From Fibrobacter sp. (GTDB lineage Bacteria > Fibrobacterota > Fibrobacteria > Fibrobacterales > Fibrobacteraceae), in NCBI GenBank assembly GCA_024398965.1, contig JAKSIF010000023.1:1-41679 (forward strand): a stretch of 41,679 nt of DNA, given 5' to 3'. The number at the start of each line of letters is the position of its first letter. Position 1 is the stretch's first letter. Made by a program: the position numbers and the translations under genes. The notes under the pieces are model-generated. The model saw only the letters and a program-made list of their open reading frames with translations. It made no database searches and was not told the origin of the DNA. Positions 15,424 through 23,880 of the stretch are shown in pieces.

Positions 15424-18400
15424 CTACCTCGAAATCAAAAGTTTCTGTTTTTTACTAAATGTCTTCTTGCCAAAGTTTTCAACGGCAGGGACTTCCATTT
15501 TAACCACATAGTGGTACAAGCCGTTAGCCAACAAACGTCCATGGTTGTCGTGACCATTCCAGTGGGTCACACCGGATTCAGCATTCTTCAACACACGAAC
15601 AAGACGACCATTCTGGTTATAAATGAAGATATCAACCTTAGAAGGTCTGTCTACTGCAAGATTCTTGAAATAGAAGGTCGTTCCCTTCTTGCCCATGGGA
15701 TTGGGAACATTGAATACGTCGGAAAGCCCCGCTTCCATATCATCGGATATTTCCACGTTGACCACCTTGACCCAAGCGTTTCCAAGGACATCGGATGCGC
15801 GAACTCGGAACACGTAGCGGCCCGCCGGATAGGCGTCCGCCGAGAATGTCATACGGACCTTAGCGCGTTTTGATGTCTGTTCAATGAAAGGCCAGGGATG
15901 GAAAGGCTCCTGCATTCCGTCCACTTCAAAGGAGATTCCTTCGTCAGCCTGTTCTCTATAGTCTAGAGCCGTGGAATCCTCGACAATAACCTGCAAGCAA
16001 GCCGGAGACTGTAACTTGACCAGTTCCCCGTCGCTAAAGGATGCTGCAACACCGCCACCGTAGCAAGATTGAATCTGGATTGACGGCGGTACGGTATCCT
16101 TAATGGAATCCGCATAGGCAGAAACACCGGAAACAATCAAGCCGTTTTCCCAAACACGCCCCACGGAAGCGTTCCTGGATGAAAACGCCCAGGCAGAAAA
16201 TTCAGCAGCTGTATCACCAAAGGAAATCTTGCGAGGCGTTACGAATTCAGTATTGAAACGGCCATTCTTCACCGGAATTTCTTCGGAGTAGATCAGGGAA
16301 CCCTCGTAGAACACATCTACGTCACGGTCCACAGAAACCAGATTCACAGGCTTGGATGTGCGGCCTTCTGTAAGCATGAGATTGATTCGACCATCCTGCA
16401 TTCCTTCAATGGAGCCAGACAAGGTCATCTTATCCAAAGCCTTCAAAGTATCAAGTTTCTGATCCAAGGTTACCTTCAAATCGGATTTCGGCATTTGGAT
16501 TACAGGTTCACCAAGAAGAACATACTGTTCGCCATTATACCTTTCCCTGGTAAAGGACGATGTCCACTTGCCCTTAGCCTTTACCAACGCATCACCAATA
16601 AAGGAGCCGTTATCAAAAAGTGCATTCTTCATGAAGGCTGTGGCCAAGTCGTTATTGTACTTGGCAAAGGTTTCACGGACAGCGCCAATGGAAGCGATGG
16701 AGCCCACCCCTTCTGCCACAAGGAATTCCTCAGACAGGGAACGCTTGGAGCCTTCGTCGAAACGAGCAACCGTACAGGAGAAGGAGCCAAGAATGGTATT
16801 TCGGCCCCTGTTGGACAAGTTCGAAAGATAGCTAGGCTTCAGCAGGCCTTCGCTAGCCCAGTCCGTCATGGAACCATGGCCGTAATAAGTGGTAAACAGG
16901 GCTCCCTGCCCCATGATGTTCAGTAAGTCCGTTGCAGCTTCCTTCTTCTGTCCTGCAGCATCTTCCTGGTAATCCAGAAGGTAAACCTTCTTCATTCGCC
17001 AGCGCAAGCCCGTCAAGGCAGCCATGCTGTCAATAGCCGCGGCCAGCCTCTCCTGGTATTCCGTATGGCCGGCACCATCTACAAAGCCACTATTGTACGC
17101 GTCGTCGGCAGCAAGCAAAAGATTGGATCGCCAGTCAGAATAGTCCATCTCGCCAAGTTTCTCGTAGTCCTTAGCCTTCTGGATATAGTTTGCGAATTCC
17201 ACGTTGGAAGCAACGGGCAAGCGTCCAAGGGCAATGTCCAAATCATACACACCGTAACGTACGGATTCTCCAGAGTCCAAAGCCATGAAGAAATCTTCCG
17301 TAACATTGTCTTCCTTCTCAAAAGGCGGAATGTAGTTCTTACCCAGCTTGCTGTTGAAAGCCCTGTAGTCATAATGTCCCGCACCAGCCAGCAAAGCGTA
17401 CTTGAAGTTGGGGCAGACAGAACGTACATAGGCAAGGTAATTACGAATAGCCACAGGAGACATGCGGCCGCCAGTATAGTGCCTGTAGATGTCTTCCACA
17501 GCTACAACTGAAGTCGGGATTGAAGAAACCGCTGTACCGCCAGATCTGAAATCGGCAAGGGCAACCGCGGCATCCGCAAATTCAGCAGGAGCAATAATCA
17601 GGTATTCCAGCTTCGAGCTGGGGCTGGTTATATCACGTAGCAGGCCATCAACAGCAAGAGGCTCGGCCTCCACCTTGAGTCCACTGCGATAGGAGTTCTT
17701 CTTGACCGCAAGATAACGGACATCATCAGACAGGCGAACGCTATCCTTGGCAACACCTCCGGCAGCATCCAGAATTCCAACCGGGACGCTGTTCACGAAT
17801 TTCATCACCAGGGAATTGGAGGGCACCGGGACATTGATAACACCAGAAACAGCACCAGGCAGAAGCCATTCCGATGAATCCACCTGAGGGGTCCACTGGT
17901 AGGCTACAGTATAGCCGTCGAAACGGTCGAACTGTCTTTCGTTGGGCAGCATTACCAAGGTATACTGATTATCCTTGGCCATCAGGCCAGGATTGTCCAT
18001 CCTGAAATTTCCTCCAGGGAGAAGAGCTGCCTGGAAGTCTGTCACGTGATTGTGGTTGCTGTCAAAGAGGAATCGAATTCCGGCCATTCGTTCCTTGTAG
18101 CTGTAGCCCGAGAATTTCAAGTCTACAATCTGGTCATCAGGATTTACAGCCTGGCCCGCCCAGACAGAACGATGGGGATGGAAGGTTATAGCAAGATGCT
18201 GGCGACCGCCTTCAACAAAGCCCGGCAGGTTTTCTGTTTCAGGAGTATTCAACACCGACGGGTAGGCATAGGTTGTATCCGTGCGGGCATGCCACAGCCA
18301 GAACCATTCCTTACCCGTAGCAGATTCCCAATCCAGTTCCTTACCGTAGTAGGTGTCTCTCAGGATGGCGTCCTTTTCGGCGCGAACATAGCGCATCCAC

Positions 18401-19518
18401 TCAACGTCATGCCCGGAACCAGAAGCAGATTTCAAGGGCTGCGTGTAGCGGAGCCCCTTCCCCACGCTCTTCCAACCGAAATTAAAGTGCTGGTAAGAGG
18501 AATAGGGAGAGTAAGAATGGAAATAATCCATCTTGCCATTTTCAAAAGTGGAGTCTTCTTGATCGCAGCGTTTCCAGAAGCTGGAACCGTAACCGAAGAA
18601 TATCAGGGTGTCTCCATCATCGAATACGCCATCGGCCTGCGGACTGTAGGGAGAATGGTCCCTGATCTCGATAGGAATTTCAAAAAGGTGGTTTGGATTG
18701 CGGGCGGCCTCGCCAGGAGCCATATCAGCCAATGTATCCGGGGAAGCGCCATAAAGGCAAATCTTATCCACAGGAATGCCATCCAGTTCCTCGTGACGCT
18801 GCATCAGCATCATGGCGTTACGGATAGTCTTGAAATCCACTGCGTAGAGACCGTCTTCGCTAAAGGTGGCCATGTTCTTGTCGCCCACGATGAAGCGGGC
18901 CAGGAATGTCACGTCCTTGGTCTCGTTGGCGGCGGCCTTACGCAGGCTCTTGCGAAGCGCGGACTGGTTTACGCCAAAGCGGGATGCACCCGCCGGATTC
19001 AGCGCACGACCGACGGCACGCTTGCCGGGATTCACGCCCGAGGGCTGACCGTTGAAATGAACCTGCAGTTTGAACTGCTTACGAAGAGAAACCGACACAC
19101 CATTCCTTACGTAAAGAGGTACTCGTATATCGGTAAACCAGAGGCCATCCTTAAGTTCCGGAGTAGACGCAACCACCGGCAGAAACTTCAGGGGTGCATC
19201 CTTGCAGAACGGCTTTCCCAAAGAAACCAGCTTTTCATCGACAACGGAAACCTGTGGCGCACTACTGGACGGCAGGGCGACGCGATAATATCTGAAGGGG
19301 ACTTCGTTTTCATCCTCATAGTGAGCCCCTTCCGGCAAGAACCGGCTTCCCGGAGTTCCCTCTTCGCAGCCATGCACCGACGCATCTACGACAACATCTT
19401 GAAATACGAACTTGCTTCTAGAATCCTCGATAACCTTCGAGGCAAAAGCAGGCATCGCACAAAACAGTCCGCCAAGAAGCAGACCAAGTAACAAATTCTT
19501 TTTTTCGCAAAAAATCAC
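15424..19518 (-). CDS. porU: C25 (gingipain-type) cysteine peptidase, PorU-like type IX secretion sortase
   Basis: A 1364-residue secreted protein. The start appears to be GTG at 19518, 22 nt after the previous stop; an ATG two bases upstream is followed at once by a stop codon. A signal peptide (LLGLLLGGLFCAMPAFAS) ends near residue 27. An extended N-terminal region is followed by the C25 peptidase domain at about 637-1010: LEYLIIAPAEF, ALLAGAGHYDYR, the catalytic His881 in YYGHGS, the catalytic Cys915 in GSFSCTVARFD, and the closing YVLLGEPVIQMP. The last 100 residues are a FlgD-like or type-A sorting-domain-like beta domain (FNVPNPMG, then VDIFIYNQNGRLVR and GLYHYVVKM). In Bacteroidetes PorU removes C-terminal sorting signals of type IX cargo at the cell surface. 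Length and layout fit PorU better than a secreted gingipain, but a cargo peptidase remains possible. It is co-transcribed with a membrane protein downstream. Confidence 0.85.
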   Translation of the reverse strand: MIFCEKKNLLLGLLLGGLFCAMPAFASKVIEDSRSKFVFQDVVVDASVHGCEEGTPGSRFLPEGAHYEDENEVPFRYYRVALPSSSAPQVSVVDEKLVSLGKPFCKDAPLKFLPVVASTPELKDGLWFTDIRVPLYVRNGVSVSLRKQFKLQVHFNGQPSGVNPGKRAVGRALNPAGASRFGVNQSALRKSLRKAAANETKDVTFLARFIVGDKNMATFSEDGLYAVDFKTIRNAMMLMQRHEELDGIPVDKICLYGASPDTLADMAPGEAARNPNHLFEIPIEIRDHSPYSPQADGVFDDGDTLIFFGYGSSFWKRCDQEDSTFENGKMDYFHSYSPYSSYQHFNFGWKSVGKGLRYTQPLKSASGSGHDVEWMRYVRAEKDAILRDTYYGKELDWESATGKEWFWLWHARTDTTYAYPSVLNTPETENLPGFVEGGRQHLAITFHPHRSVWAGQAVNPDDQIVDLKFSGYSYKERMAGIRFLFDSNHNHVTDFQAALLPGGNFRMDNPGLMAKDNQYTLVMLPNERQFDRFDGYTVAYQWTPQVDSSEWLLPGAVSGVINVPVPSNSLVMKFVNSVPVGILDAAGGVAKDSVRLSDDVRYLAVKKNSYRSGLKVEAEPLAVDGLLRDITSPSSKLEYLIIAPAEFADAAVALADFRSGGTAVSSIPTSVVAVEDIYRHYTGGRMSPVAIRNYLAYVRSVCPNFKYALLAGAGHYDYRAFNSKLGKNYIPPFEKEDNVTEDFFMALDSGESVRYGVYDLDIALGRLPVASNVEFANYIQKAKDYEKLGEMDYSDWRSNLLLAADDAYNSGFVDGAGHTEYQERLAAAIDSMAALTGLRWRMKKVYLLDYQEDAAGQKKEAATDLLNIMGQGALFTTYYGHGSMTDWASEGLLKPSYLSNLSNRGRNTILGSFSCTVARFDEGSKRSLSEEFLVAEGVGSIASIGAVRETFAKYNNDLATAFMKNALFDNGSFIGDALVKAKGKWTSSFTRERYNGEQYVLLGEPVIQMPKSDLKVTLDQKLDTLKALDKMTLSGSIEGMQDGRINLMLTEGRTSKPVNLVSVDRDVDVFYEGSLIYSEEIPVKNGRFNTEFVTPRKISFGDTAAEFSAWAFSSRNASVGRVWENGLIVSGVSAYADSIKDTVPPSIQIQSCYGGGVAASFSDGELVKLQSPACLQVIVEDSTALDYREQADEGISFEVDGMQEPFHPWPFIEQTSKRAKVRMTFSADAYPAGRYVFRVRASDVLGNAWVKVVNVEISDDMEAGLSDVFNVPNPMGKKGTTFYFKNLAVDRPSKVDIFIYNQNGRLVRVLKNAESGVTHWNGHDNHGRLLANGLYHYVVKMEVPAVENFGKKTFSKKQKLLISR

Positions 19519-19540
19519 ATTGCCAAAATAGCAAATGTGC

Positions 19541-20398
19541 TTACGGACGAGTAATCAGAAGCTCGCAATAGCCGCTTCCATTGGTCCTAAATTCCACCGT
19601 TTCGCCTTTTACAGTTTTCGTCTTGAACAAGGTGAAGTATTCAGGTGCAAAACCTCGCATAAGAATGGCCTCCAGTTCATCCTTTTTCATCATGAACCTG
19701 GAATTCCATTCACTCATATACCAATGCCAGGGCTGCCAGCTGAAAATGCCACGGGTAGACTGCACAAAGGCCCTCAGCATCAAGGAATACTCGTACTTGA
19801 AATAGTCCTCAAAATCACGGAGAATGGCGTTTTTCTCTACAAAGGTCTTGGTCTTGTATTCAGGATCCAAATGAAGAGGCTCCTCGCCCGTTATTTTATA
19901 TGTAAAACGAATCTCGTGGTCAGTAACCTTTACAGTCAAGTTACGCTTATCTCGATGGACAAATTCAGTTTGGGAAACCTGTTCGTAATCCCTAAAGACA
20001 ACATTCGGAGTCAGCACTGAATTGATAGACAAGGCGGCCGGTTTTGCATCCAGCTTGCCCAGTTCGTAAAAGGCGATCACTTCGCCTCGGCCCTTCTGCA
20101 GAAGAACCGCAGCCAAGGGCTTTTCCCTTTCCACAATAACCCAGACCATTTCCGGCTTGTTATCTGCCTTCAGCATCGGGTCCAGTACAGACATGAGGGA
20201 CGGATCCTTTTCCCCATTTACATCCCATTCCATCCAGGTTCCTGTGCCGCCTACAGAATCCAGCACGGCAAAAAGTCTATCGCCCGAAAAAGGGGCCTTG
20301 GAATCAACGGCACCTACAATGCGAGCCTTTTCCGGAGCGGCGAAAGCAAAGCTTACCGCCACAAGCAAGAACAACAAATAAACAAAAATATTTTTCAT
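19541..20398 (-). CDS. secreted protein of unknown function in the porU cluster
   Basis: A 285-residue protein with a clear signal peptide (IFVYLLFLLVAVSFAFA, cleavage near AFA-AP). The mature part has mixed charge with no repeats or motifs I recognise. Aromatic-rich stretches such as FSWQPWHWYMSEW occur near residues 218-230. It ends 22 nt before porU on the same strand, so co-transcription is likely and a role in the envelope or secretion is possible. Its start codon has no Shine-Dalgarno sequence: a heptamer repeat array begins five bases upstream of the ATG. The product is probably periplasmic or exported. Confidence 0.72.
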   Translation of the reverse strand: MKNIFVYLLFLLVAVSFAFAAPEKARIVGAVDSKAPFSGDRLFAVLDSVGGTGTWMEWDVNGEKDPSLMSVLDPMLKADNKPEMVWVIVEREKPLAAVLLQKGRGEVIAFYELGKLDAKPAALSINSVLTPNVVFRDYEQVSQTEFVHRDKRNLTVKVTDHEIRFTYKITGEEPLHLDPEYKTKTFVEKNAILRDFEDYFKYEYSLMLRAFVQSTRGIFSWQPWHWYMSEWNSRFMMKKDELEAILMRGFAPEYFTLFKTKTVKGETVEFRTNGSGYCELLITRP

Positions 20399-20403
20399 TT
20401 TGG

Positions 20404-20543
20404 AGGTTCGAGGCGCGAGGCTCCAGGTTCGAGGTACGAATCATGAATTATGAATTATGAATTACGAATCCTTCATTCTTCATCCTTCATCTTTCATTCT
20501 TCACCCTTCATCCTTCATCTTTCATTTTTCATTGTTAATTGTC
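20404..20543. repeat. array of 20 degenerate heptanucleotides in perfect register
   Basis: The whole gap between two genes is 20 consecutive 7-mers without a register break. The left nine are of AGGNNCG or AATNATG type (for example AGGTTCG, AATTATG). The right ones are the opposite strand form, CATNNTT (for example CATTCTT, CATCCTT). The polarity switches near 20467-20473, so the array is an imperfect long inverted repeat. It ends at the stop codon of the lipoprotein gene and begins five bases before the next start codon. Confidence 0.85.
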
Positions 20544-21292
20544 TAGAATCCAATGGGTTCGCAAAGCGAGTCGTCAAGGCGGCTGTACTGCAAGTGGTAT
20601 TCCTTGTCAAGCCAGTAGAGAGCCAACTTCTTGTTGCTCCAGCTCTTCTTGACAGCGGTGGCCTCAATGCCCTTGGTAATCAAGGGGACCGTTTCCGCCA
20701 GGTTCAGTTTCCAGTCGTTATCATCCCATTCGAAAAGCATAATGGGCACCTCGGGACTCTTGGCAAGGCCTACACTTCCGCGGTCGTTCTTCACTTTCAC
20801 CGGACCAAGCTTCAAGCTGGTAAAGCGCTGGAACATTCCGGCCTTGGAAAGGAACAGCCAAAGCATCTTGTCTTCGGAAACCTCCCAGAGGTGTTCCCGT
20901 TCATAAAGACGATAGAGGAGAATGGAATAGATTTCGTAGAACTGGCAAGTATCCAAATCCTCTGCGGTATAGCTGACGGCGTGAGCTTCCAGAGTATCCA
21001 GCCAGTATTCAGAAGTATCCGTCAACAGCTTGTACATTTCTTCGGCAGGAGTATCGTTCTGGACAGCAACCAGGAACTCCTGGAACATCTTTTCCAGGGC
21101 GGTTACCTTGTCCTGTTCTCGATCCTGGTGCTTAATGTCCTTTACCTCGGCAGGAGCGCCCAACGTGGCTTCCAGGACAGATTCTTGCTTGGGAGAGGAA
21201 TCCGCCTTGTCTGCAGAGCCTGCACAAGCCGCCAAAAACGCCATGGCGCCTGCAGCAATCCATAGAACTATTTTATTTTTCAGTACATGCAT
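20543..21292 (-). CDS. lipoprotein of unknown function
   Basis: A 249-residue predicted lipoprotein. The start is the ATG at 21292, behind AAGGTAGG; the frame stays open further upstream but has no better start. The signal peptide ends at FLAAC (Cys20). The mature part is acidic and mostly helical (for example ALEKMFQEFLVAVQNDTPAEEMYKLL, cited for residues about 65-90), with one beta-rich stretch near MLFEWDDNDWKLNL. I do not recognise a family. Its 5' end overlaps the start of the divergent release-factor-like gene by six bases. It may be the first gene of the leftward cluster leading to porU, although a heptamer array separates it from the next gene. Confidence 0.75.
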   Translation of the reverse strand: MHVLKNKIVLWIAAGAMAFLAACAGSADKADSSPKQESVLEATLGAPAEVKDIKHQDREQDKVTALEKMFQEFLVAVQNDTPAEEMYKLLTDTSEYWLDTLEAHAVSYTAEDLDTCQFYEIYSILLYRLYEREHLWEVSEDKMLWLFLSKAGMFQRFTSLKLGPVKVKNDRGSVGLAKSPEVPIMLFEWDDNDWKLNLAETVPLITKGIEATAVKKSWSNKKLALYWLDKEYHLQYSRLDDSLCEPIGF

Positions 21293-21778
21293 CGCGATAC
21301 CTACCTTAAAATGACTCTCGACGAACTTCTTCGGGCCTGTAACCTTAAGGGTTTCCAGGGAAGTGGCCCAGGAGGCCAGCACCGTAACAAGACCAATACG
21401 GGAGTCCTTCTTACTCTTCGAGATTTTAATTTAGAAATCAAATCCTGTGAAGGTAGGAGCGCACACGAAAATAAGATACATGCATTGCATAGAATGCAGA
21501 TGGCCCTGGCCCTACAGGTCCGAGAGGAACCCGCAAATCTAGAAATGAAGTTTCCAGGAAGCAATGGCCACCTTCAGCCCTCCAACGCCCTTTTCCCCCT
21601 GTTTGTGGCCCACGTATTCGACATTATGTGCAGCAAGGGGGGCGACACCAAGAAAGCGGCAGAAGCCTTTGGGCTCACCCCCACGGCACTGGTAAAAATC
21701 CTTAGACAGGACAAGGCTTGTGCCACCAAGCTCCAGGGAAACAGACAAAGCAACGGGCAAAAGCCTCTCAAGTTGTAA
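21287..21778 (+). CDS. release-factor-like protein (RF-1 domain, GGQ motif)
   Basis: A 163-residue protein with the peptidyl-tRNA hydrolysis motif of class I release factors: GSGPGGQHRNKTNTGV, with GGQ at residues 29-31, followed by the RSAHENK segment usual in this domain. It lacks the codon-recognition domain of RF1/RF2 and is the size of stand-alone RF-1-domain proteins that free stalled ribosomes or act on peptidyl-tRNA. The C-terminal part (KAAEAFGLTPTALVKILRQD) looks helical and differs from the basic tail of ArfB, so it may be another subfamily. The ATG at 21287 overlaps the divergent lipoprotein start; an in-frame ATG at 21311 would avoid this. Neither has a clear ribosome-binding site, so the exact start is open. 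Confidence 0.8.
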   Translation: MHRDTYLKMTLDELLRACNLKGFQGSGPGGQHRNKTNTGVLLTLRDFNLEIKSCEGRSAHENKIHALHRMQMALALQVREEPANLEMKFPGSNGHLQPSNALFPLFVAHVFDIMCSKGGDTKKAAEAFGLTPTALVKILRQDKACATKLQGNRQSNGQKPLKL

Positions 21779-21873
21779 ACAAAATTTTCCGTTTTTTATT
21801 TCGAAAATACAAGTCCTTTTCCCGGAAACTTCCGTGTTTATAAAGTAGGACCCCAAGAACAAGGAGGTTTTAT

Positions 21874-23106
21874 ATGAGTCCTACTAAGAAATACCGTACC
21901 CTGTTTGGTTCGGCAGTATCCTTGATGTGCGCTGCAAGCCTGTGGAACTGCAGCGACCAGACATCTTCCGAAAAAATCAACGCCGTAGAGGGCGTATCCA
22001 CCAATGTGGCCCTGGCTTTAAACTATGCAGAAACCCCGCTCCTGGACAGCCTTGTATTGGACTGCTACGGAACGGACACCTTGCACTTCGTCCATTCCAC
22101 CGACAACGGCAAGTTCAACATGGACTTGTTCCCCGGAGACCACTGGAATTTCAAGGCAAAGATCTACGCCAACGGCGCCCTGATGCAGGTAGGCGAACTG
22201 GAAACGAAGCTGACCGCGGGCACCAGCGTAAACTTGAACATCCAGATGCACGCCATCGTAGGATACGTGTATATTGAGGTTCCCCTTGGTCTGAATAACG
22301 ATGCGGGAGTCAAGTCCGGCATTATGAAATTGACGTCTGACAAGGACAGCTACAGCATCCCAATGGAGCAGACTGCCAGCAGCGGCGTTTTCAAGAGCGA
22401 CATGCTGAAGCTTGGCGCCAACTATGACGTAGAAATTATCCTGTATGACGCCCTAGGCAAAGAAATCTATAAGTTGACGGATCAGTTCCTGCTGACAGAA
22501 GATAGCCCCGTACCTGACCTTACATTAAATTCTCTCAGAACCCAGGTAGCCCTTGCTGTGAACGCCGCCAGCAACAAGAACGTAAGCCTGTCGCTTCCCC
22601 TGCCGGCAGGTTACCGCAAGCCCAGGATTGACGACCTGCTGATTACAGAAGTATTCCCCGCTCCCGATTCCAAGGACTCTAGCCAGTTCGAGTTCGTGGA
22701 AATCTACAACGGCAGCCTGGATACCCTTATTCTTGACGACTGCTCCATCGGGCTGACCAGCTCCAGCACCCTCAAGACATTCCCTCTGACTGTAAGCGAA
22801 ATCCTGCCGAACCAGGCGCTGGTGCTGGGCAGTTCCATCAGCGAGAAGACTCCAGCCCTGTTCATCAATACCGATGGTTGGGCCGACATGACAGGAACCA
22901 AGGGCGCCGTCGTATTCAAGTGCGACGGCATCACCTTGGACACCCTGTTCTACGCCGGCGAACCAGACAGCCTGCACACCAATGTGGTACCGGCCCTCGG
23001 TAGCAGTAAGTACGGCAGTTCCGCCCAGCTCAAGCTAGACCAGTGGAAGAACCGCGCCGACTCTACAGCCTGGACCCTGGCCCCACCTACCCCAGGCGAA
23101 ATCTAG
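21874..23106 (+). CDS. lipoprotein with a C-terminal lamin-tail domain
   Basis: A 410-residue predicted lipoprotein. AAGGAGG stands before the ATG, a strong ribosome-binding site. The signal peptide ends at SLWNC (Cys26). Residues about 30-240 are beta-rich repeats without a motif I know. Residues about 250-400 form a lamin-tail domain (LTD): LLITEVFPAPDSKDSSQFEFVEIYN followed by LDDCSIGL, IGL and a GxxVFKCDGITLDTL stretch near the end (landmarks only). LTD domains occur in bacterial surface and secreted proteins, often alone or next to nucleases; none is fused here. Its role is unknown. A bidirectional terminator follows. It stands alone as a transcription unit. Confidence 0.82.
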   Translation: MSPTKKYRTLFGSAVSLMCAASLWNCSDQTSSEKINAVEGVSTNVALALNYAETPLLDSLVLDCYGTDTLHFVHSTDNGKFNMDLFPGDHWNFKAKIYANGALMQVGELETKLTAGTSVNLNIQMHAIVGYVYIEVPLGLNNDAGVKSGIMKLTSDKDSYSIPMEQTASSGVFKSDMLKLGANYDVEIILYDALGKEIYKLTDQFLLTEDSPVPDLTLNSLRTQVALAVNAASNKNVSLSLPLPAGYRKPRIDDLLITEVFPAPDSKDSSQFEFVEIYNGSLDTLILDDCSIGLTSSSTLKTFPLTVSEILPNQALVLGSSISEKTPALFINTDGWADMTGTKGAVVFKCDGITLDTLFYAGEPDSLHTNVVPALGSSKYGSSAQLKLDQWKNRADSTAWTLAPPTPGEI

Positions 23107-23130
23107 ACTTACCTCATCCAAAACAAAACG

Positions 23131-23154
23131 CCCCGTTCGCAAATGCGGACGGGG
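23131..23154. terminator. bidirectional terminator
   Basis: CCCCGTTCGC-AAAT-GCGGACGGGG is a 10-bp stem. On the - strand it is followed by GTTTTGTTTTGG, suiting the leftward receiver-like gene; the + side has only a weak T-tract. Confidence 0.65.
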
Positions 23155-23213
23155 TCGTTCAAATGTATCTGGAAATCGAAGCCTAGCTCAAACGAAGAGC
23201 TTGCCCGATTTTA

Positions 23214-23666
23214 TTATGCGTGAATCTGGGTATTTGCGCGTTCTACGTCGAACAGACGGCGGAGAAGTTCGGTACGGGCCGGATCACGTTCTTCAGCCAA
23301 GGTCAACGGGCCCATGTTAATGGCCACCAGGATAGAACCCGGATAATTATTGGCATTCTTGACAAATTCGCTTTCAGAAACACCTTCGGTATAGAAGTCC
23401 ACGACAAAAGTATCCCAGTCTTCGTTTTCAAGCTGTTCCTGGGCTTCGGCCTCAGTCTTTACAGCCTTGATGTTGGCTCCGACCAGCAAGTCGGTAAGGA
23501 CTTCAAGACAAATTTCACGGCGGGTGTCGTCTTCTTCCCAGATCAGGATGCAGCGGTCACTGTAGTCACGGACAACCGGAGTGGAACTTTCGGATTCGTC
23601 GTCAAAGAATTCCTTGGCGGATTCGTCCATTTCTTCATCGTCAAAATTATCAAATTCTTTTGCCAT
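23214..23666 (-). CDS. receiver-like protein with an acidic N-terminus
   Basis: A 150-residue protein starting at the ATG at 23666; the frame upstream runs into repeat DNA and is not coding. Residues 1-35 are highly acidic (FDNFDDEEMDESAKEFF). Residues about 40-150 look like a response-regulator receiver fold: RCILIWEEDD matches strand one with the acidic pair, and DTFVVDFYTEG places an Asp at the usual phosphorylation position. The conserved Lys of beta-5 is not evident, and there is no output domain. It may be a stand-alone or degenerate receiver; I did not identify a partner kinase. Divergent from typA, with a heptamer repeat element between them. Confidence 0.65.
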   Translation of the reverse strand: MAKEFDNFDDEEMDESAKEFFDDESESSTPVVRDYSDRCILIWEEDDTRREICLEVLTDLLVGANIKAVKTEAEAQEQLENEDWDTFVVDFYTEGVSESEFVKNANNYPGSILVAINMGPLTLAEERDPARTELLRRLFDVERANTQIHA

Positions 23667-23683
23667 AGTAGCACAAATATAAC

Positions 23684-23801
23684 AAATGAACAGTGAACAA
23701 TGAATAATGAATAATGAAAAACTTGGCGCTCCGCGCTTTTTTAGAACCGGCAACGCCGGGATTATTCACAATTGTTAATTGTTCATCGTTAATTGTTAAT
23801 T
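23684..23801. repeat. heptamer element with opposed arms around a hairpin centre
   Basis: The left arm (23684-23718) holds five heptamers of NANTGAA type such as CAGTGAA and TAATGAA. The right arm (23760-23801) holds six of the opposite strand form such as GTTAATT and GTTCATC. The 41-bp centre is GC-rich (GGCGCTCCGCGC, then CCGGCAACGCCGG). It fills most of the divergent region before typA. Confidence 0.8.
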
Positions 23802-23812
23802 GGGGAAACTTG

Positions 23813-23848
23813 CCATATATATGGTATTTTTCTAAATTTGCGCGCAAA
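23813..23848. promoter_or_regulatory. two perfect 12-bp palindromes in the typA leader
   Basis: CCATATATATGG (23813-23824) and TTTGCGCGCAAA (23837-23848) have centres 24 bp apart. They lie 30-70 bp before the typA ATG, where the promoter must be. Confidence 0.4.
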
Positions 23849-23880
23849 AATACAACAGTCCTCTATTAAAAGAAGGCCCT

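Noticed and set aside
18046-19491. A 481-codon rightward open frame opposite the 5' part of porU
   Set aside because: The porU frame has a signal peptide and conserved catalytic motifs; the opposite frame has no recognisable domain.
20404-20543. CRISPR array
   Set aside because: The units are 7 nt and degenerate, without spacers or cas genes.
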